In this document: piece after piece, positions 9,002 through 17,231 of the stretch
Numbering within the stretch: position 1 is the stretch's first letter
How the letters are laid out: every line of letters starts with the position of its first letter
Source: Bryobacteraceae bacterium
GTDB taxonomy: Bacteria; Acidobacteriota; Terriglobia; Bryobacterales; Bryobacteraceae
NCBI GenBank assembly: GCA_025980665.1
Contig: JAICXC010000030.1
Location: 1 to 46,907, forward strand
Reading direction: 5' to 3'
Length of the DNA: 46,907 nt
Position numbers and translations under genes: made by a program
Notes under the pieces: generated by a model
Database searches by the model: none
The model's input: the letters and a program-made list of their open reading frames with translations, nothing else
What the model was told of the DNA's origin: nothing

Positions 9002-10183
9002 CTACTGCTTCTGTTGCTTCGAGTAGTCGATGAAGTTCAATTCCTGGCATTTACCGGGATTGTATGGTGCATCCGCAACAAAGACCGTGTCCGAGCCTGT
9101 GTACTTGCCTTTCAAGTACACGGGGTCTTCGGCGGAATAGTTTCGGGTCAGCGCCATCGTGCCAGGATCCAGGGAGAATCGCTCGACGACGCGCAGCTTG
9201 TCGCTATTCCGCACGGGTGTATTCAGAAACCCTGGTAGAAATCCAACTGTATCGACCACTAGCGTGTCGCCTTCCCAGTGTCCGATCGAGTGGCCGGCGC
9301 GGCTCGGTTTTATGTTGCTCGGGTGCTCCTTCTGGTTCAGGTAAATCGTCCGCTTTAACCCAAACTGGCCGTACTCCAGCACAATCGTATCTTTGTTCTG
9401 GGCAATACGGTCGACCGGTCCATCGAAAGTCCAGTCGAACAGAATGCTGGTGGTCTGGCATTTGAAACGCGGAGTATCCTCGCGTTTGAAATCCGCAGCC
9501 GCTTTTTCGCCAGCCTCGGTCAGCTCGGTCCCGCCATAGAGCCGGGGACCTTGGGGGGCGCCTTTTCCCTTCCCTTTGCCGACGCCGGCGTTAGCGGGCC
9601 GCTCACCGGATTTGTATTGGTCCAGTGTGTTGAGCGAAACCAATCCTCCGCCGGTGCCACGCGGGTTGACCATGACCTGTTGTACCGGCGCCCAGTCGCC
9701 CGCGATATTCGGCTCGCCGGTCGAACGCCTCAGCGGCCGGCTGGCCTTCGGAGCGACGATGGGGCCGCGGACTTCCTGAACACCGCCCTGGGGCGCTTTG
9801 ACGTACTGCCCATACCGGTCCATACGCGTACCGTCCGCGGTCAGGATCGTTTGCAGGTAACACGAAGCGGGATCGGTACGGTTGGGCGAAGCTTCGATGG
9901 TAATCTGCTGGCCAACCGGAAACAACTCCTTGGTCCAGCCTGAGCGCCGCAGCACATGCACGGACCTCATCTCACACCGATGGTGGCTAGCCTTCCCGTC
10001 ATTCTCGATGACGTCAAAATACAGCCACGCGTGTGGATTGATCAAGTCGACCTTGGTGAGTTTGGCCTTGAATTCGATGGTCTTGCCCAGGTCGTACTCC
10101 GCCCCACCGTGATGAGCGAGTGCTGCCGGGGGCTGGAGAAATTCGGCAAGACTGAATACAAAGCACACGATCACTCGACGCAT
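9002..10183 (-). CDS. Secreted DUF6152 family protein
   Basis: A 393-residue protein with a signal peptide (MRRVIVCFVFSLAEFLQPPAALA) followed by the DUF6152 start AHHGGAEYDLGKTIEFKAKLTKVDLINPHAW. The first ~110 residues form this small beta domain; the remainder (about 140-393) has a conserved acidobacterial-type region with W-E-G-D-T-L-V-V-D-T-V-G-F, often found in paired or fused copies. The function is unknown; such proteins are abundant in Acidobacteriota and usually located outside the cytoplasm. Start 10183 has AGGAGGAT at a good distance; the longer frame to 10264 does not. A -10-like TATACT lies on this strand at 10215-10210. It diverges from the secreted gene at 10325. Confidence 0.8.
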   Translation of the reverse strand: MRRVIVCFVFSLAEFLQPPAALAHHGGAEYDLGKTIEFKAKLTKVDLINPHAWLYFDVIENDGKASHHRCEMRSVHVLRRSGWTKELFPVGQQITIEASPNRTDPASCYLQTILTADGTRMDRYGQYVKAPQGGVQEVRGPIVAPKASRPLRRSTGEPNIAGDWAPVQQVMVNPRGTGGGLVSLNTLDQYKSGERPANAGVGKGKGKGAPQGPRLYGGTELTEAGEKAAADFKREDTPRFKCQTTSILFDWTFDGPVDRIAQNKDTIVLEYGQFGLKRTIYLNQKEHPSNIKPSRAGHSIGHWEGDTLVVDTVGFLPGFLNTPVRNSDKLRVVERFSLDPGTMALTRNYSAEDPVYLKGKYTGSDTVFVADAPYNPGKCQELNFIDYSKQQKQ

Positions 10184-10241
10184 GATCGTTATCCTCCTAA
10201 ATCCGAACCAGTATACATGGCACGATCTGGCACCGCCGATT

Positions 10242-10256
10242 TGGCACGATACCTGC
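10242..10256 (+). promoter_or_regulatory. Sigma-54-like -24/-12 promoter
   Basis: The stretch TTGGCACGATACCTGCCC (10241-10258) has GG at 10243-10244 and GC at 10255-10256, separated by exactly ten bases, with a perfect TGGCACG at the -24 box and CTGC at the -12 box (consensus TTGC). It would give a leader of about 55 bases to the start at 10325. No enhancer-binding activator is encoded in this window, so this is a motif-based prediction only. Confidence 0.45.
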
Positions 10257-10324
10257 CCAAGCACCAGCGGCGCGTAAATCCCGGTAAGGAGGGATTCGCC
10301 TAAATCTTGTCAGGAGGAAAAACT

Positions 10325-10840
10325 ATGAAACGTTTTTCGCTTTTACACATTGGGGCGCTTACCGCCGCCTTAGTCTCGGTTGCCGCGCTTACCGCGCGCG
10401 CAGACGATTACGACAAGAAGACGATCGTCACGCTAGATCAACCCACCGAAGTCCCAGGCATCGTTCTCCAGCCGGGCCGCTACGTAATTAAGCTGCTGAA
10501 TTCTTCGTCCAACCGGCACATCGCCGAGATCATGAACGAAAAAATGGACCATCTCTATGCACTTACTTTCACGGCCGCCGCGGCAAAAGTGGAGCCGTCG
10601 GGCAAAACGGTCTTGACGTTCTACGAGGGAAGCCAAGGTCATCCTCAGGCCATGCGGAAATGGTTCTGGCCCGGCGATACTCTCGGCCAGGAATTCTTGT
10701 ATCCGAAATCTCAAGCCGTAGAGATTACCGCCAGGACCAAACATAAGGTCCCCGAAGGCGACCTGCCCACAGTGGAGGAAAGTGGTCAGAAGTTGGTTCC
10801 GGACAATGCGAAGGGCCACAAGGAAAAGGAATCTCATTAG
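10325..10840 (+). CDS. Secreted protein of unknown function
   Basis: A 171-residue protein with a clear signal peptide (about residues 1-26, ending TARADD). The mature part begins KKTIVTLDQPTEVPGIVLQPG, a small beta-rich domain of a kind I associate with acidobacterial secreted hypotheticals, and ends in a Lys/Glu/His-rich tail. I cannot assign a function. The ATG at 10325 is preceded by CAGGAGGAAAAACT, a strong Shine-Dalgarno; an in-frame ATG at 10307 has none. A sigma-54-like motif lies about 70-80 bases upstream. The gene is followed by a 12-bp stem-loop. Confidence 0.75.
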   Translation: MKRFSLLHIGALTAALVSVAALTARADDYDKKTIVTLDQPTEVPGIVLQPGRYVIKLLNSSSNRHIAEIMNEKMDHLYALTFTAAAAKVEPSGKTVLTFYEGSQGHPQAMRKWFWPGDTLGQEFLYPKSQAVEITARTKHKVPEGDLPTVEESGQKLVPDNAKGHKEKESH

Positions 10841-10869
10841 TCTGACGTCTGCTCGAGAAGGTACCATGT

Positions 10870-10903
10870 TAGCGGCGTAGACCTAAAGAGATCTGCGCCG
10901 CTA
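10870..10903 (+). promoter_or_regulatory. 12-bp stem-loop abutting the TauE start codon
   Basis: Arms 10870-10881 (TAGCGGCGTAGA) and 10892-10903 (TCTGCGCCGCTA) pair over 12 positions with a single G-U, around a 10-base loop. No T tract follows, so it is a poor rho-independent terminator. Its 3' arm ends four bases before the ATG at 10908 and would cover the place where the Shine-Dalgarno should be. It may terminate the upstream gene in a factor-dependent way, process the mRNA, or restrain translation of the transporter. Confidence 0.5.
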
Positions 10904-10907
10904 CTGG

Positions 10908-11651
10908 ATGCCACCCCACTCCGTAACGATCCAAATCATCCTTGTTCTCTTCGTAGCCACGCTGGTTCGCTCGGCGCTCGGATTTGGCGAAGCGTTAATC
11001 GCAGTACCGCTCCTAGCGCTCGTCATGCCGATCGAAGTGGCCGCGCCGACCGCTGTGCTGGTCTCGATCACCGTCGCCTTTGTCATTGTGATCCAGGACT
11101 GGCGCAGGATCCACATAAACAGTGCGTTGTGGCTCGTGGCTCCGACTTTCCTGGGGATTCCAGTTGGGCTGTTCTTATTGAAAACTCTGCCTGAGCCCAT
11201 CGTCGAGGCGATTCTTGGGGTTATCGTGATGGCCTTCTCGATATACTCCCTGGCCAGCCGCCGCAATCACGAATTGAAAGATGACAGGCTGGCGGGGTTT
11301 TTCGGATTCACGGCGGGAGTCCTGGGCGGCGCCTATGGCATGAACGGTCCGCCTCTCGCCATTTACGGTTCCATGCGCCGGTGGTCGGCGGAACATTTTC
11401 GGGCTACCCTCCAGGCCTATTTTCTGCCTGCCAGCTTAGCGGGCATGGCCGGCTACTGGTTCGGGGGACTTTGGACTCCCGCGGTTAACCGCTTCTATCT
11501 CATCTCGCTCCCGGCCGTCCTGGCGGCAATCTTCCTCGGCCGAGCGATCAACAGGCGTATGCAGACTCGTCGATTTATTTACTATGTACACGTCGCTTTG
11601 ACCTTGATCGGAGCCATTTTGCTAGGCAAAGCCTTCTCCGTCGCTAACTGA
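10908..11651 (+). CDS. Sulfite exporter TauE/SafE family membrane protein
   Basis: A 247-residue membrane protein with about seven to eight hydrophobic helices and the two-fold repeat of the TauE/SafE (DUF81) family: a first half starting LVRSALGFGEALIAVPLLALV and a second half FTAGVLGGAYGMNGPPLAIYG, both carrying the characteristic glycine-rich entry. Family members export sulfite, sulfoacetate or other small organic anions; the substrate cannot be told here. There is no recognisable Shine-Dalgarno; the start codon is immediately downstream of a strong hairpin. The first helix begins nine residues in, so a much later start is unlikely. Confidence 0.85.
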   Translation: MPPHSVTIQIILVLFVATLVRSALGFGEALIAVPLLALVMPIEVAAPTAVLVSITVAFVIVIQDWRRIHINSALWLVAPTFLGIPVGLFLLKTLPEPIVEAILGVIVMAFSIYSLASRRNHELKDDRLAGFFGFTAGVLGGAYGMNGPPLAIYGSMRRWSAEHFRATLQAYFLPASLAGMAGYWFGGLWTPAVNRFYLISLPAVLAAIFLGRAINRRMQTRRFIYYVHVALTLIGAILLGKAFSVAN

Positions 11652-11712
11652 CCATTTTTGGTCACGCAATCTTCCCTCAGTGGCGATCTCCAACATAGTC
11701 CACTGGAATCAG

Positions 11713-11728
11713 TGGCCTTACGAATGCT
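11713..11728 (+). promoter_or_regulatory. Possible sigma-54-like promoter of the csbD unit
   Basis: TGGCCTTACGAATGCT has GG at 11714-11715 and GC at 11726-11727, ten bases apart, with TGGC at the -24 element and ATGCT at the -12 element. It would start transcription near 11739, giving a leader that begins with the hairpin at 11741-11758. The match is weaker than the one at 10242, and such motifs occur by chance in GC-rich DNA. Confidence 0.3.
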
Positions 11729-11740
11729 GAGAAGATATTG

Positions 11741-11758
11741 GCTCGGTCTGAACCGAGC
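11741..11758 (+). promoter_or_regulatory. Perfect 7-bp leader hairpin before csbD
   Basis: GCTCGGT (11741-11747) and ACCGAGC (11752-11758) pair perfectly around the tetraloop CTGA. The hairpin ends five bases before the AGGAGGA Shine-Dalgarno of the CsbD gene. Without a U tract it is not a terminator; it may stabilise the 5' end of the mRNA or tune ribosome access. Confidence 0.4.
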
Positions 11759-11774
11759 GACCCAGGAGGAAAGC

Positions 11775-11954
11775 ATGAAACAGAGCACAAAGGACCAAGC
11801 AGCCGGCAAACTTCACGAAATGAAAGGCAAGATCAAGGAGAAGGCAGGCCAGGCTACTAACAATCCCAATTTGGCCGACGAAGGTCAGGACGAGAAAGTC
11901 GGCGGGAAGATCCAAAAGAAAGTCGGCCAAATCGAAAAAGTATTCGAAAAATAA
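11775..11954 (+). CDS. CsbD-like stress protein
   Basis: A 59-residue, highly charged, helical protein matching the CsbD family: MKQSTKDQAAGKLHEMKGKIKEKAGQATNNPNL, with the repeated G-K-K/E-K-A-G-Q pattern. CsbD proteins are induced by general stress (sigma-B in Bacillus) and have no defined biochemical role. AGGAGGA lies five bases before the ATG; the longer frame from 11658 would add 39 unrelated residues. Its TAA overlaps the next ATG by one base (TAATG), so the two products are probably made together. Confidence 0.88.
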   Translation: MKQSTKDQAAGKLHEMKGKIKEKAGQATNNPNLADEGQDEKVGGKIQKKVGQIEKVFEK

Positions 11955-12181
11955 TGAACAAGATCCTAGGCATGATTCTTATTGCACTGGGGCTGATCGG
12001 CCTGGTGTGGGGCGGCTTCTCGTATACGACGCGAGACAAGGTCGCTGACATCGGGCCGATCGACATCACTCGCAACAAAACCCATTCCGTGCCCCTGCCC
12101 CCAGTTATCGGCGCAGTGGCGCTGATCGGCGGCATCGTCCTGTTGATTACCGGCAAGGGAGGAATGTCCGCCACCCGATGA
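11954..12181 (+). CDS. Small two-helix membrane protein (DUF3185-like)
   Basis: A 75-residue protein with two transmembrane segments (about 4-24 and 47-67) separated by a short loop containing SYTTRDKVADIGPIDIT and followed by PLPPVIGAVALIGGIVLL. This arrangement and wording match DUF3185-type membrane proteins, often found next to CsbD and other envelope or stress genes. The function is unknown. It starts on the last base of the CsbD stop codon, indicating translational coupling. Confidence 0.72.
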   Translation: MNKILGMILIALGLIGLVWGGFSYTTRDKVADIGPIDITRNKTHSVPLPPVIGAVALIGGIVLLITGKGGMSATR

Positions 12182-12400
12182 GCCGATTATCGGTCTTTAA
12201 AGGCGGCGACCCGGAGTTTGGCGTTTTTTATCCCGAACACTGCCTTCTGGCGGCTGCCTGTGGGCCGCAGTTCTTGCGCGCACGCACCCATCCTAGCCCG
12301 CTATTATTCTTTTGGTGGAATTGAACACCTCGCGGGCGAAAGCTAAATTGCTTGTAACAGATTTCCCAAGACCGAATCTAACATGCCCTGGAAAGAAGCC

Positions 12401-12988
12401 ATGAAACAAACACCCGTTAAGGAAGCACATCAGCCATTTGTATCCGACATTCAGGAGCTCCGGAGGCGTGCCCGCGAGCACATGGAGAAAGGCGCGGTTA
12501 CGGACGCTTACAAAGCCGACCGCGAAACCGTCATTCGTATTCTGAATGAGGTCCTGGCGACTGAAATCGTGTGCGTGCTGCGGTACAAGCGGCACTACTA
12601 CATGGCTACCGGCATTCACGCCCAGGCCGTGGCGGAAGAATTCCTGGAACATGCAAACGAAGAACAGGAACATGCAGATGTTGCAGCTGAGCGTATTACG
12701 CAGCTAGGCGGTGAGCCTAACTTTAACCCGGAAGGGTTGAATGCTCGCAGTCATTCCCAATACGTCGAAGGAAAATCTCTGCTAGACATGGTCCGGGAGG
12801 ATCTGGTCGCGGAGCGGATCGCCGTCGAATCCTATAGCGAGATTATTCGCTATTTAGGCGATGACGATCCCACCACTCGCCGCGCGATGGAGAAGATTCT
12901 GGGCAAGGAAGAAGAGCATGCCGACGATATGAAGAAGCTGCTCGAAACGCTCAGCAAGGACGAAAGGTTCTTCGAGGCGAAATCGTAG
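12401..12988 (+). CDS. Ferritin-like diiron protein (bacterioferritin type)
   Basis: A 195-residue four-helix protein. The diiron ligand pattern is present: Glu in helix 1 (LATEIVCVLRY), E-x-x-H in helix 2 (NEEQEHAD), Glu in helix 3 (LVAERIAVE) and E-x-x-H in helix 4 (KEEEHADD). This is the layout of bacterioferritin and related ferritin-like domain proteins that oxidise and store iron or detoxify peroxide. A haem-ligand Met is not evident. I chose ATG 12401 because GGAAAGAAG lies just upstream; ATG 12383 adds six residues and has no Shine-Dalgarno. It stands alone on the plus strand, convergent with the transporter gene, in a neighbourhood of stress genes. Confidence 0.8.
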   Translation: MKQTPVKEAHQPFVSDIQELRRRAREHMEKGAVTDAYKADRETVIRILNEVLATEIVCVLRYKRHYYMATGIHAQAVAEEFLEHANEEQEHADVAAERITQLGGEPNFNPEGLNARSHSQYVEGKSLLDMVREDLVAERIAVESYSEIIRYLGDDDPTTRRAMEKILGKEEEHADDMKKLLETLSKDERFFEAKS

Positions 12989-12992
12989 CTGC

Positions 12993-14888
12993 TTAGTCGC
13001 TCATCAGGAAGAGACAGGGACGCTGGTCCTCCCAAGGGGTCGACTCCCAGAGGTGCTGGAGAATGGTGTATACCATTAGGCCAGTTTCGCCCTCGCCCAG
13101 CAGGAAATAACGAAACGACTGGCGCATGAGATTCTGCCGGCTCAACCCCAGATAGATCGCCGCCGGGTGCAGTAACTCGCTAATGTAAGCCACTGCGTTG
13201 GCCTTCGCGACAGCCTGAGACGCTTCCACCAGATACTGACCGTCATCTTTGGTTACGGTGATTTCGAGAGGCGATAGAAACTCGCTGCGATTGTCCAGAA
13301 GACGGACGTGAACAAACACGAGCGGACCCTCGACTTTATAGTGCTTGCGAAGAAGGGCGGTTCGGGCGGATCGCGCCTGCGCCTCTAAGCTTCCAATCGG
13401 CACCATGTTGATCTTTTGGTTGATCAGCTGGTTCCACAGTTTCTCCGACTCAGCGTCGGCAAAGCGGTGTCCGCCCACCCGGATTTCCTTAGCTCGCCAA
13501 TATCTGCTGACGCCGCTTACCGTCAGGATAATCACGATGAAGCAGCCGGCGATGACGATGCCGTCAGTACGCTCGATGATGTTGGCGACGGTCGTGTATC
13601 CAAAGACGGCAACCACCGCCCAGCAATAGATGCTAAGGGAGCGCGCGTGTTCTTTCCACAGCGCAATCGACGCGGCCACGGCCGCGGAAAGCATCAGGAC
13701 CAGCACTCCGGTGGCGTAGGCTCCGCCTTGCGCCTCCACGTTGGCCCCGAAGATCACGGTGACCACCACATCGATGGCGAACAACAACAGCACCAAAGGC
13801 CGGGCATAGGCGACCCACTCAGGCGCCAATCCTACCCGCGGCAGATATCGCGGGACCAGATGCAGCAATCCGGCCATCGCCGACGCGCCCGCGAACCACA
13901 GCACCAGAATCGTCGAAAGGTCGTAGACCGAGCCGAAGACGTTGCCCAGATACTGGTGCGCCAGATAGGCAATGACACGGCCACTGGCGACGCCGCCTTC
14001 CCGGTACGCTTCTCTGGGAATCAGCAAAGCCGACACGAAGCTCGAAATCAGCAACAGGACGCTCATGATGATCGCGGCCGTCGCCAGCATCTTACGGGTG
14101 TTGCGGATGCGGCCTTGCGGGCGATCCGCGTCTGCGTCTTTCGCCGCACCGCGAATCAGAGGCATCACCGAGACACCCGTTTCGAAGCCGCTCAGCCCCA
14201 GCGCCAGTCGCGGAAATAGAATTAACGCGCCGATGGCCAAATCCGTCCAGTTGCCTTGGGCTCTGAGGGCCTCCTCCCATCGAGGCAAAGCCCGTGGATG
14301 GGTAGCGACCTCGGCCAAAGCCCGCCCGAGCACTATCACATTCAGAAGCAGATAAGGAATGCACACCGCCGTCGCGAGTTCGATCGCCTCCGCGAAGCCT
14401 TTCAGGAACACGGCGGCGAGCAGCGCCAGCAGCACCAGGGTCACCCGAAGATTTGCATTGCCCAGCAGCGGATGCAGATATGGATTTGACGTGGCATGCC
14501 TGGCCGCATCGGATGCCGACAGCGTCATGGTGATGACAAAGTCCGTGGTCGCGAACCCCAACAGCACCAGGACCATGAATTTGCCCCACCATCCCGGCAG
14601 GAGGTTTTCGAGCATCGCGATGGAGCCTAATCCCGCAAAGGAGCGCCCGGAGACCTGCACATAGATCGGAAGGGCGCACAGGAGCGTCACCGCCACCAGG
14701 ACGGCCGTGGCGATCGGCGACAGTGCGCCTGCGGCAAGCAGCGCGATTCCCGGCTGGTATCCGAGGGTGGAAAAATAATCCACGCCCGTCAGCCAGATGA
14801 CCAGATACCAAGGATGATCCGCGTGCTTGTCGACATGACGTGGATCGCCCGCCTCATCCCTGCGTAGCCACTCTCGCCAAGATGCCAT
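12993..14888 (-). CDS. APC-family transporter with C-terminal cytosolic domain
   Basis: A 631-residue protein with about twelve transmembrane helices (residues ~28-480) and a soluble C-terminal domain (about 480-631). The N-terminal part reads YLVIWLTGVDYFSTLGYQPGIALLAAGALSP, as in the large APC permeases often annotated amino acid transporters or KUP-like proteins. The soluble tail (EGPLVFVHVRLLDNRSEF) has a beta-strand-rich pattern and may sense a ligand or energy state. The substrate is unknown. It is transcribed away from the polyphosphate kinase 2 gene, with 50 bases between the two start codons, so the pair probably shares a regulatory region. Confidence 0.8.
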   Translation of the reverse strand: MASWREWLRRDEAGDPRHVDKHADHPWYLVIWLTGVDYFSTLGYQPGIALLAAGALSPIATAVLVAVTLLCALPIYVQVSGRSFAGLGSIAMLENLLPGWWGKFMVLVLLGFATTDFVITMTLSASDAARHATSNPYLHPLLGNANLRVTLVLLALLAAVFLKGFAEAIELATAVCIPYLLLNVIVLGRALAEVATHPRALPRWEEALRAQGNWTDLAIGALILFPRLALGLSGFETGVSVMPLIRGAAKDADADRPQGRIRNTRKMLATAAIIMSVLLLISSFVSALLIPREAYREGGVASGRVIAYLAHQYLGNVFGSVYDLSTILVLWFAGASAMAGLLHLVPRYLPRVGLAPEWVAYARPLVLLLFAIDVVVTVIFGANVEAQGGAYATGVLVLMLSAAVAASIALWKEHARSLSIYCWAVVAVFGYTTVANIIERTDGIVIAGCFIVIILTVSGVSRYWRAKEIRVGGHRFADAESEKLWNQLINQKINMVPIGSLEAQARSARTALLRKHYKVEGPLVFVHVRLLDNRSEFLSPLEITVTKDDGQYLVEASQAVAKANAVAYISELLHPAAIYLGLSRQNLMRQSFRYFLLGEGETGLMVYTILQHLWESTPWEDQRPCLFLMSD

Positions 14889-14938
14889 ATTGTTATTGTG
14901 CTTGCGCAGAATGCGTCAGAGACTGAACAAGGATACCA

Positions 14939-15817
14939 ATGAAGAAGATCGATCCCGAAGATTTCCGTGTCCCGCGTGGAAAGAAGGTCGATTTAGACAA
15001 GTGGCCGACAAGAGTCAAGCCCGTGTATCACTCAGAGGAAGAGTATCAAACCCTACTTACGGAACACATCCACGAGTTGAGCGAACAGCAAAACCGGCTA
15101 TATGCGGACGATAGCTATGCGCTGCTGTTGATATTCCAAGCGATGGACGCTGCCGGCAAGGACAGCGCGATTAAGCACGTTATGTCCGGTGTGAATCCCC
15201 AAGGCTGCCAGGTCTTCAGCTTCAAACACCCGTCTGCCGAGGAATTGGACCATGACTTCTTGTGGAACGCAGCCCGAAAGCTCCCCGAGCGCGGAAAGAT
15301 CGGTATCTTCAACCGTTCCTATTACGAAGAGGTACTGATCGTCCGCGTGCACCAGGACATTCTCGATGCGGAGCGATTGCCAAAGGCGTTGCTCGACAGC
15401 AAACATATTTGGCGTGGCCGATACGCTTCCATAGTCAACCTGGAGGACCATCTGCATCGCAATGGCACGCGCATCCTCAAGTTCTTTCTGCATCTTTCTA
15501 AAGAAGAACAACGCAAGCGCTTCCTGAAACGTATCGATGAGCGCGACAAGAACTGGAAGTTCAACATCGACGACATGAAGGAGCGAAGGTACTGGAAAGA
15601 CTATATGAAGGCGTATGAGGAATGCCTGAGTGCAACCAGCACCAAAACCGCGCCCTGGTATATCGTTCCGGCGGACGACAAGTCCACCACCCGGTTGATC
15701 GTTTCCCGCATCATTCTGGATACCCTGAAAGAGCTGAAGCTCGAATATCCGAAACTCAGCCCGGATCGCCAGCAGGAATTGCGCGATATTCGCAAACTGC
15801 TCGTTAAGCGGGGATAG
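14939..15817 (+). CDS. Polyphosphate kinase 2 family protein
   Basis: A 292-residue one-domain PPK2, which uses polyphosphate to phosphorylate nucleotides (ADP or AMP/ADP). The P-loop-like Walker A is [11 protein letters not shown] (about residues 68-78), Walker B is [10 protein letters not shown] (about 123-132), and the lid module is [16 protein letters not shown] (about 198-213). The length and motifs fit the single-domain class I/III enzymes; the exact class cannot be decided by eye. AAGGAT precedes the ATG. Its end overlaps the convergent zwf end by 14 bases. The window also holds PPK1 at 41.9-44.1 kb, so the strain can both make and use polyphosphate. Confidence 0.92.
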   Translation: MKKIDPEDFRVPRGKKVDLDKWPTRVKPVYHSEEEYQTLLTEHIHELSEQQNRLYADDSYALLLIFQAMDAAGKDSAIKHVMSGVNPQGCQVFSFKHPSAEELDHDFLWNAARKLPERGKIGIFNRSYYEEVLIVRVHQDILDAERLPKALLDSKHIWRGRYASIVNLEDHLHRNGTRILKFFLHLSKEEQRKRFLKRIDERDKNWKFNIDDMKERRYWKDYMKAYEECLSATSTKTAPWYIVPADDKSTTRLIVSRIILDTLKELKLEYPKLSPDRQQELRDIRKLLVKRG

Positions 15818-17192
15818 TAGGTGACTGCGGGTTCAACCAGCCGTCTGGAGCCTGCATGAGCGATGCAGCTTCCGGCGGACCCCAAGTGTTCTGCTCGTAT
15901 TCGTGGACTGGCGTTACGTCACCCAACACGGGGTCAACGATTCTCCATTGAGCTTCGATCTGGTCCTCCCGTGCGAAAAGGGAGTGGTCGCCGCGCAGGG
16001 CGTCCGCAAGGAGACGTTCGTAGGGAGCCATTTCGTCGGCACGTTGGTGTTTCGCGATCAGCTCGACATCTTCGCCGTCCATTTGTTCGCCGGGGCGTTT
16101 GACACGCATGCAAAGCCCGATCACCACTTCCGGACTCAGGCGCAAACGAAGACGATTCGGCGAGCCGTGATCTTCCTCATCGAAGACTTCGAAAGGAGGC
16201 CGCTTAAAGGTAACATTCACCTCGGTGGCAGTGATTGGCATGGTTTTGCCGGCACGGATGTAGAACGGTACTCCTGCCCATCGCCAAGTATCGATAAATA
16301 GCCTGATGGCGGCATAGGTTTCCACATGAGAATTCGGGGCGACGCCTTCCTGCTGCTTGTAACCTTTGAATTGTCCGCGCACAATATCCTGAGGCGTTAA
16401 CGGCCTGACGGCTTTCAGAATTCTCGCCTTCTCATCTCGAATCGCATCGGACTGTTCCCCGGTGGGAGGATCCATTGCCAAACACGCCAGCACCTGAAAC
16501 AGGTGGTTCTGAATGACGTCGCGGACCGCCCCGGCCTCTTCGTAAAACCGCCCGCGTCCTTGGACCCCGAAATTTTCCGCCATGGTGACTTGCACCGAGC
16601 GGACGTGCGTGCGATTCCATAGCGGCTCCAGAAATCGATTGGCGAAACGTGTGTAGAGGATGTTCTGGACAGGTTCTTTGCCCAGAAAATGGTCGATCCT
16701 GAAGATGGCGTCTTCGGGGAAAAACTCATCGAGAATCGCATGCAGCGTACGCGCGGACGCGAGATCGCGCCCGAAGGGTTTTTCCACCACCACACGTGCA
16801 TTTTTGGCTGATCCGGACTTCGCCAGCCCTTCCACAACCGAGGCGAACATGCTGGGCTGTATCGCCAAGTAATGCAAAGGCCGTTGGGCATTGCCCAGAA
16901 CCTGGCGCAATTGAGTGAAAGTAGCCGGGTCGCGGTAATCGCCGTCCACGTACTGGAGCAAGGCCGACAATTTGGCGAAAGCAGCCTCATTGAGGCTGCC
17001 GTGGGTGGTAATACTATCGCGCGCACGCGCCTTGAGCTGGTCCAAATTAAATCCGGCTTTGGCTACCCCGACAACGGGAATCGTCAGATTGTGGCGCTGG
17101 ACCAGCGCTTGCAGCGCAGGAAAGATCTGCTTGTAGGCCAGATCTCCGGTAGCGCCAAAGAACACCAGTGCGTCCGAATAAGTAGCGTCCAC
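15804..17192 (-). CDS. zwf: Glucose-6-phosphate dehydrogenase
   Basis: Oxidises glucose 6-phosphate to the lactone, producing NADPH and entering the pentose phosphate or Entner-Doudoroff route. Signatures: the dinucleotide fold [30 protein letters not shown], and the active-site motif [21 protein letters not shown] with the substrate Lys and catalytic His. At 462 residues it is a little shorter than E. coli Zwf (491). The start is a GTG with no clear Shine-Dalgarno. No gnd, pgl or OpcA gene accompanies it here. The 3' end overlaps the convergent ppk2-type gene by 14 bases. Confidence 0.95.
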   Translation of the reverse strand: MDATYSDALVFFGATGDLAYKQIFPALQALVQRHNLTIPVVGVAKAGFNLDQLKARARDSITTHGSLNEAAFAKLSALLQYVDGDYRDPATFTQLRQVLGNAQRPLHYLAIQPSMFASVVEGLAKSGSAKNARVVVEKPFGRDLASARTLHAILDEFFPEDAIFRIDHFLGKEPVQNILYTRFANRFLEPLWNRTHVRSVQVTMAENFGVQGRGRFYEEAGAVRDVIQNHLFQVLACLAMDPPTGEQSDAIRDEKARILKAVRPLTPQDIVRGQFKGYKQQEGVAPNSHVETYAAIRLFIDTWRWAGVPFYIRAGKTMPITATEVNVTFKRPPFEVFDEEDHGSPNRLRLRLSPEVVIGLCMRVKRPGEQMDGEDVELIAKHQRADEMAPYERLLADALRGDHSLFAREDQIEAQWRIVDPVLGDVTPVHEYEQNTWGPPEAASLMQAPDGWLNPQSPTIPA

Positions 17193-17231
17193 GCTTATTT
17201 ATCTCACGATCGATTCGCGTGCTGAAAAGGG

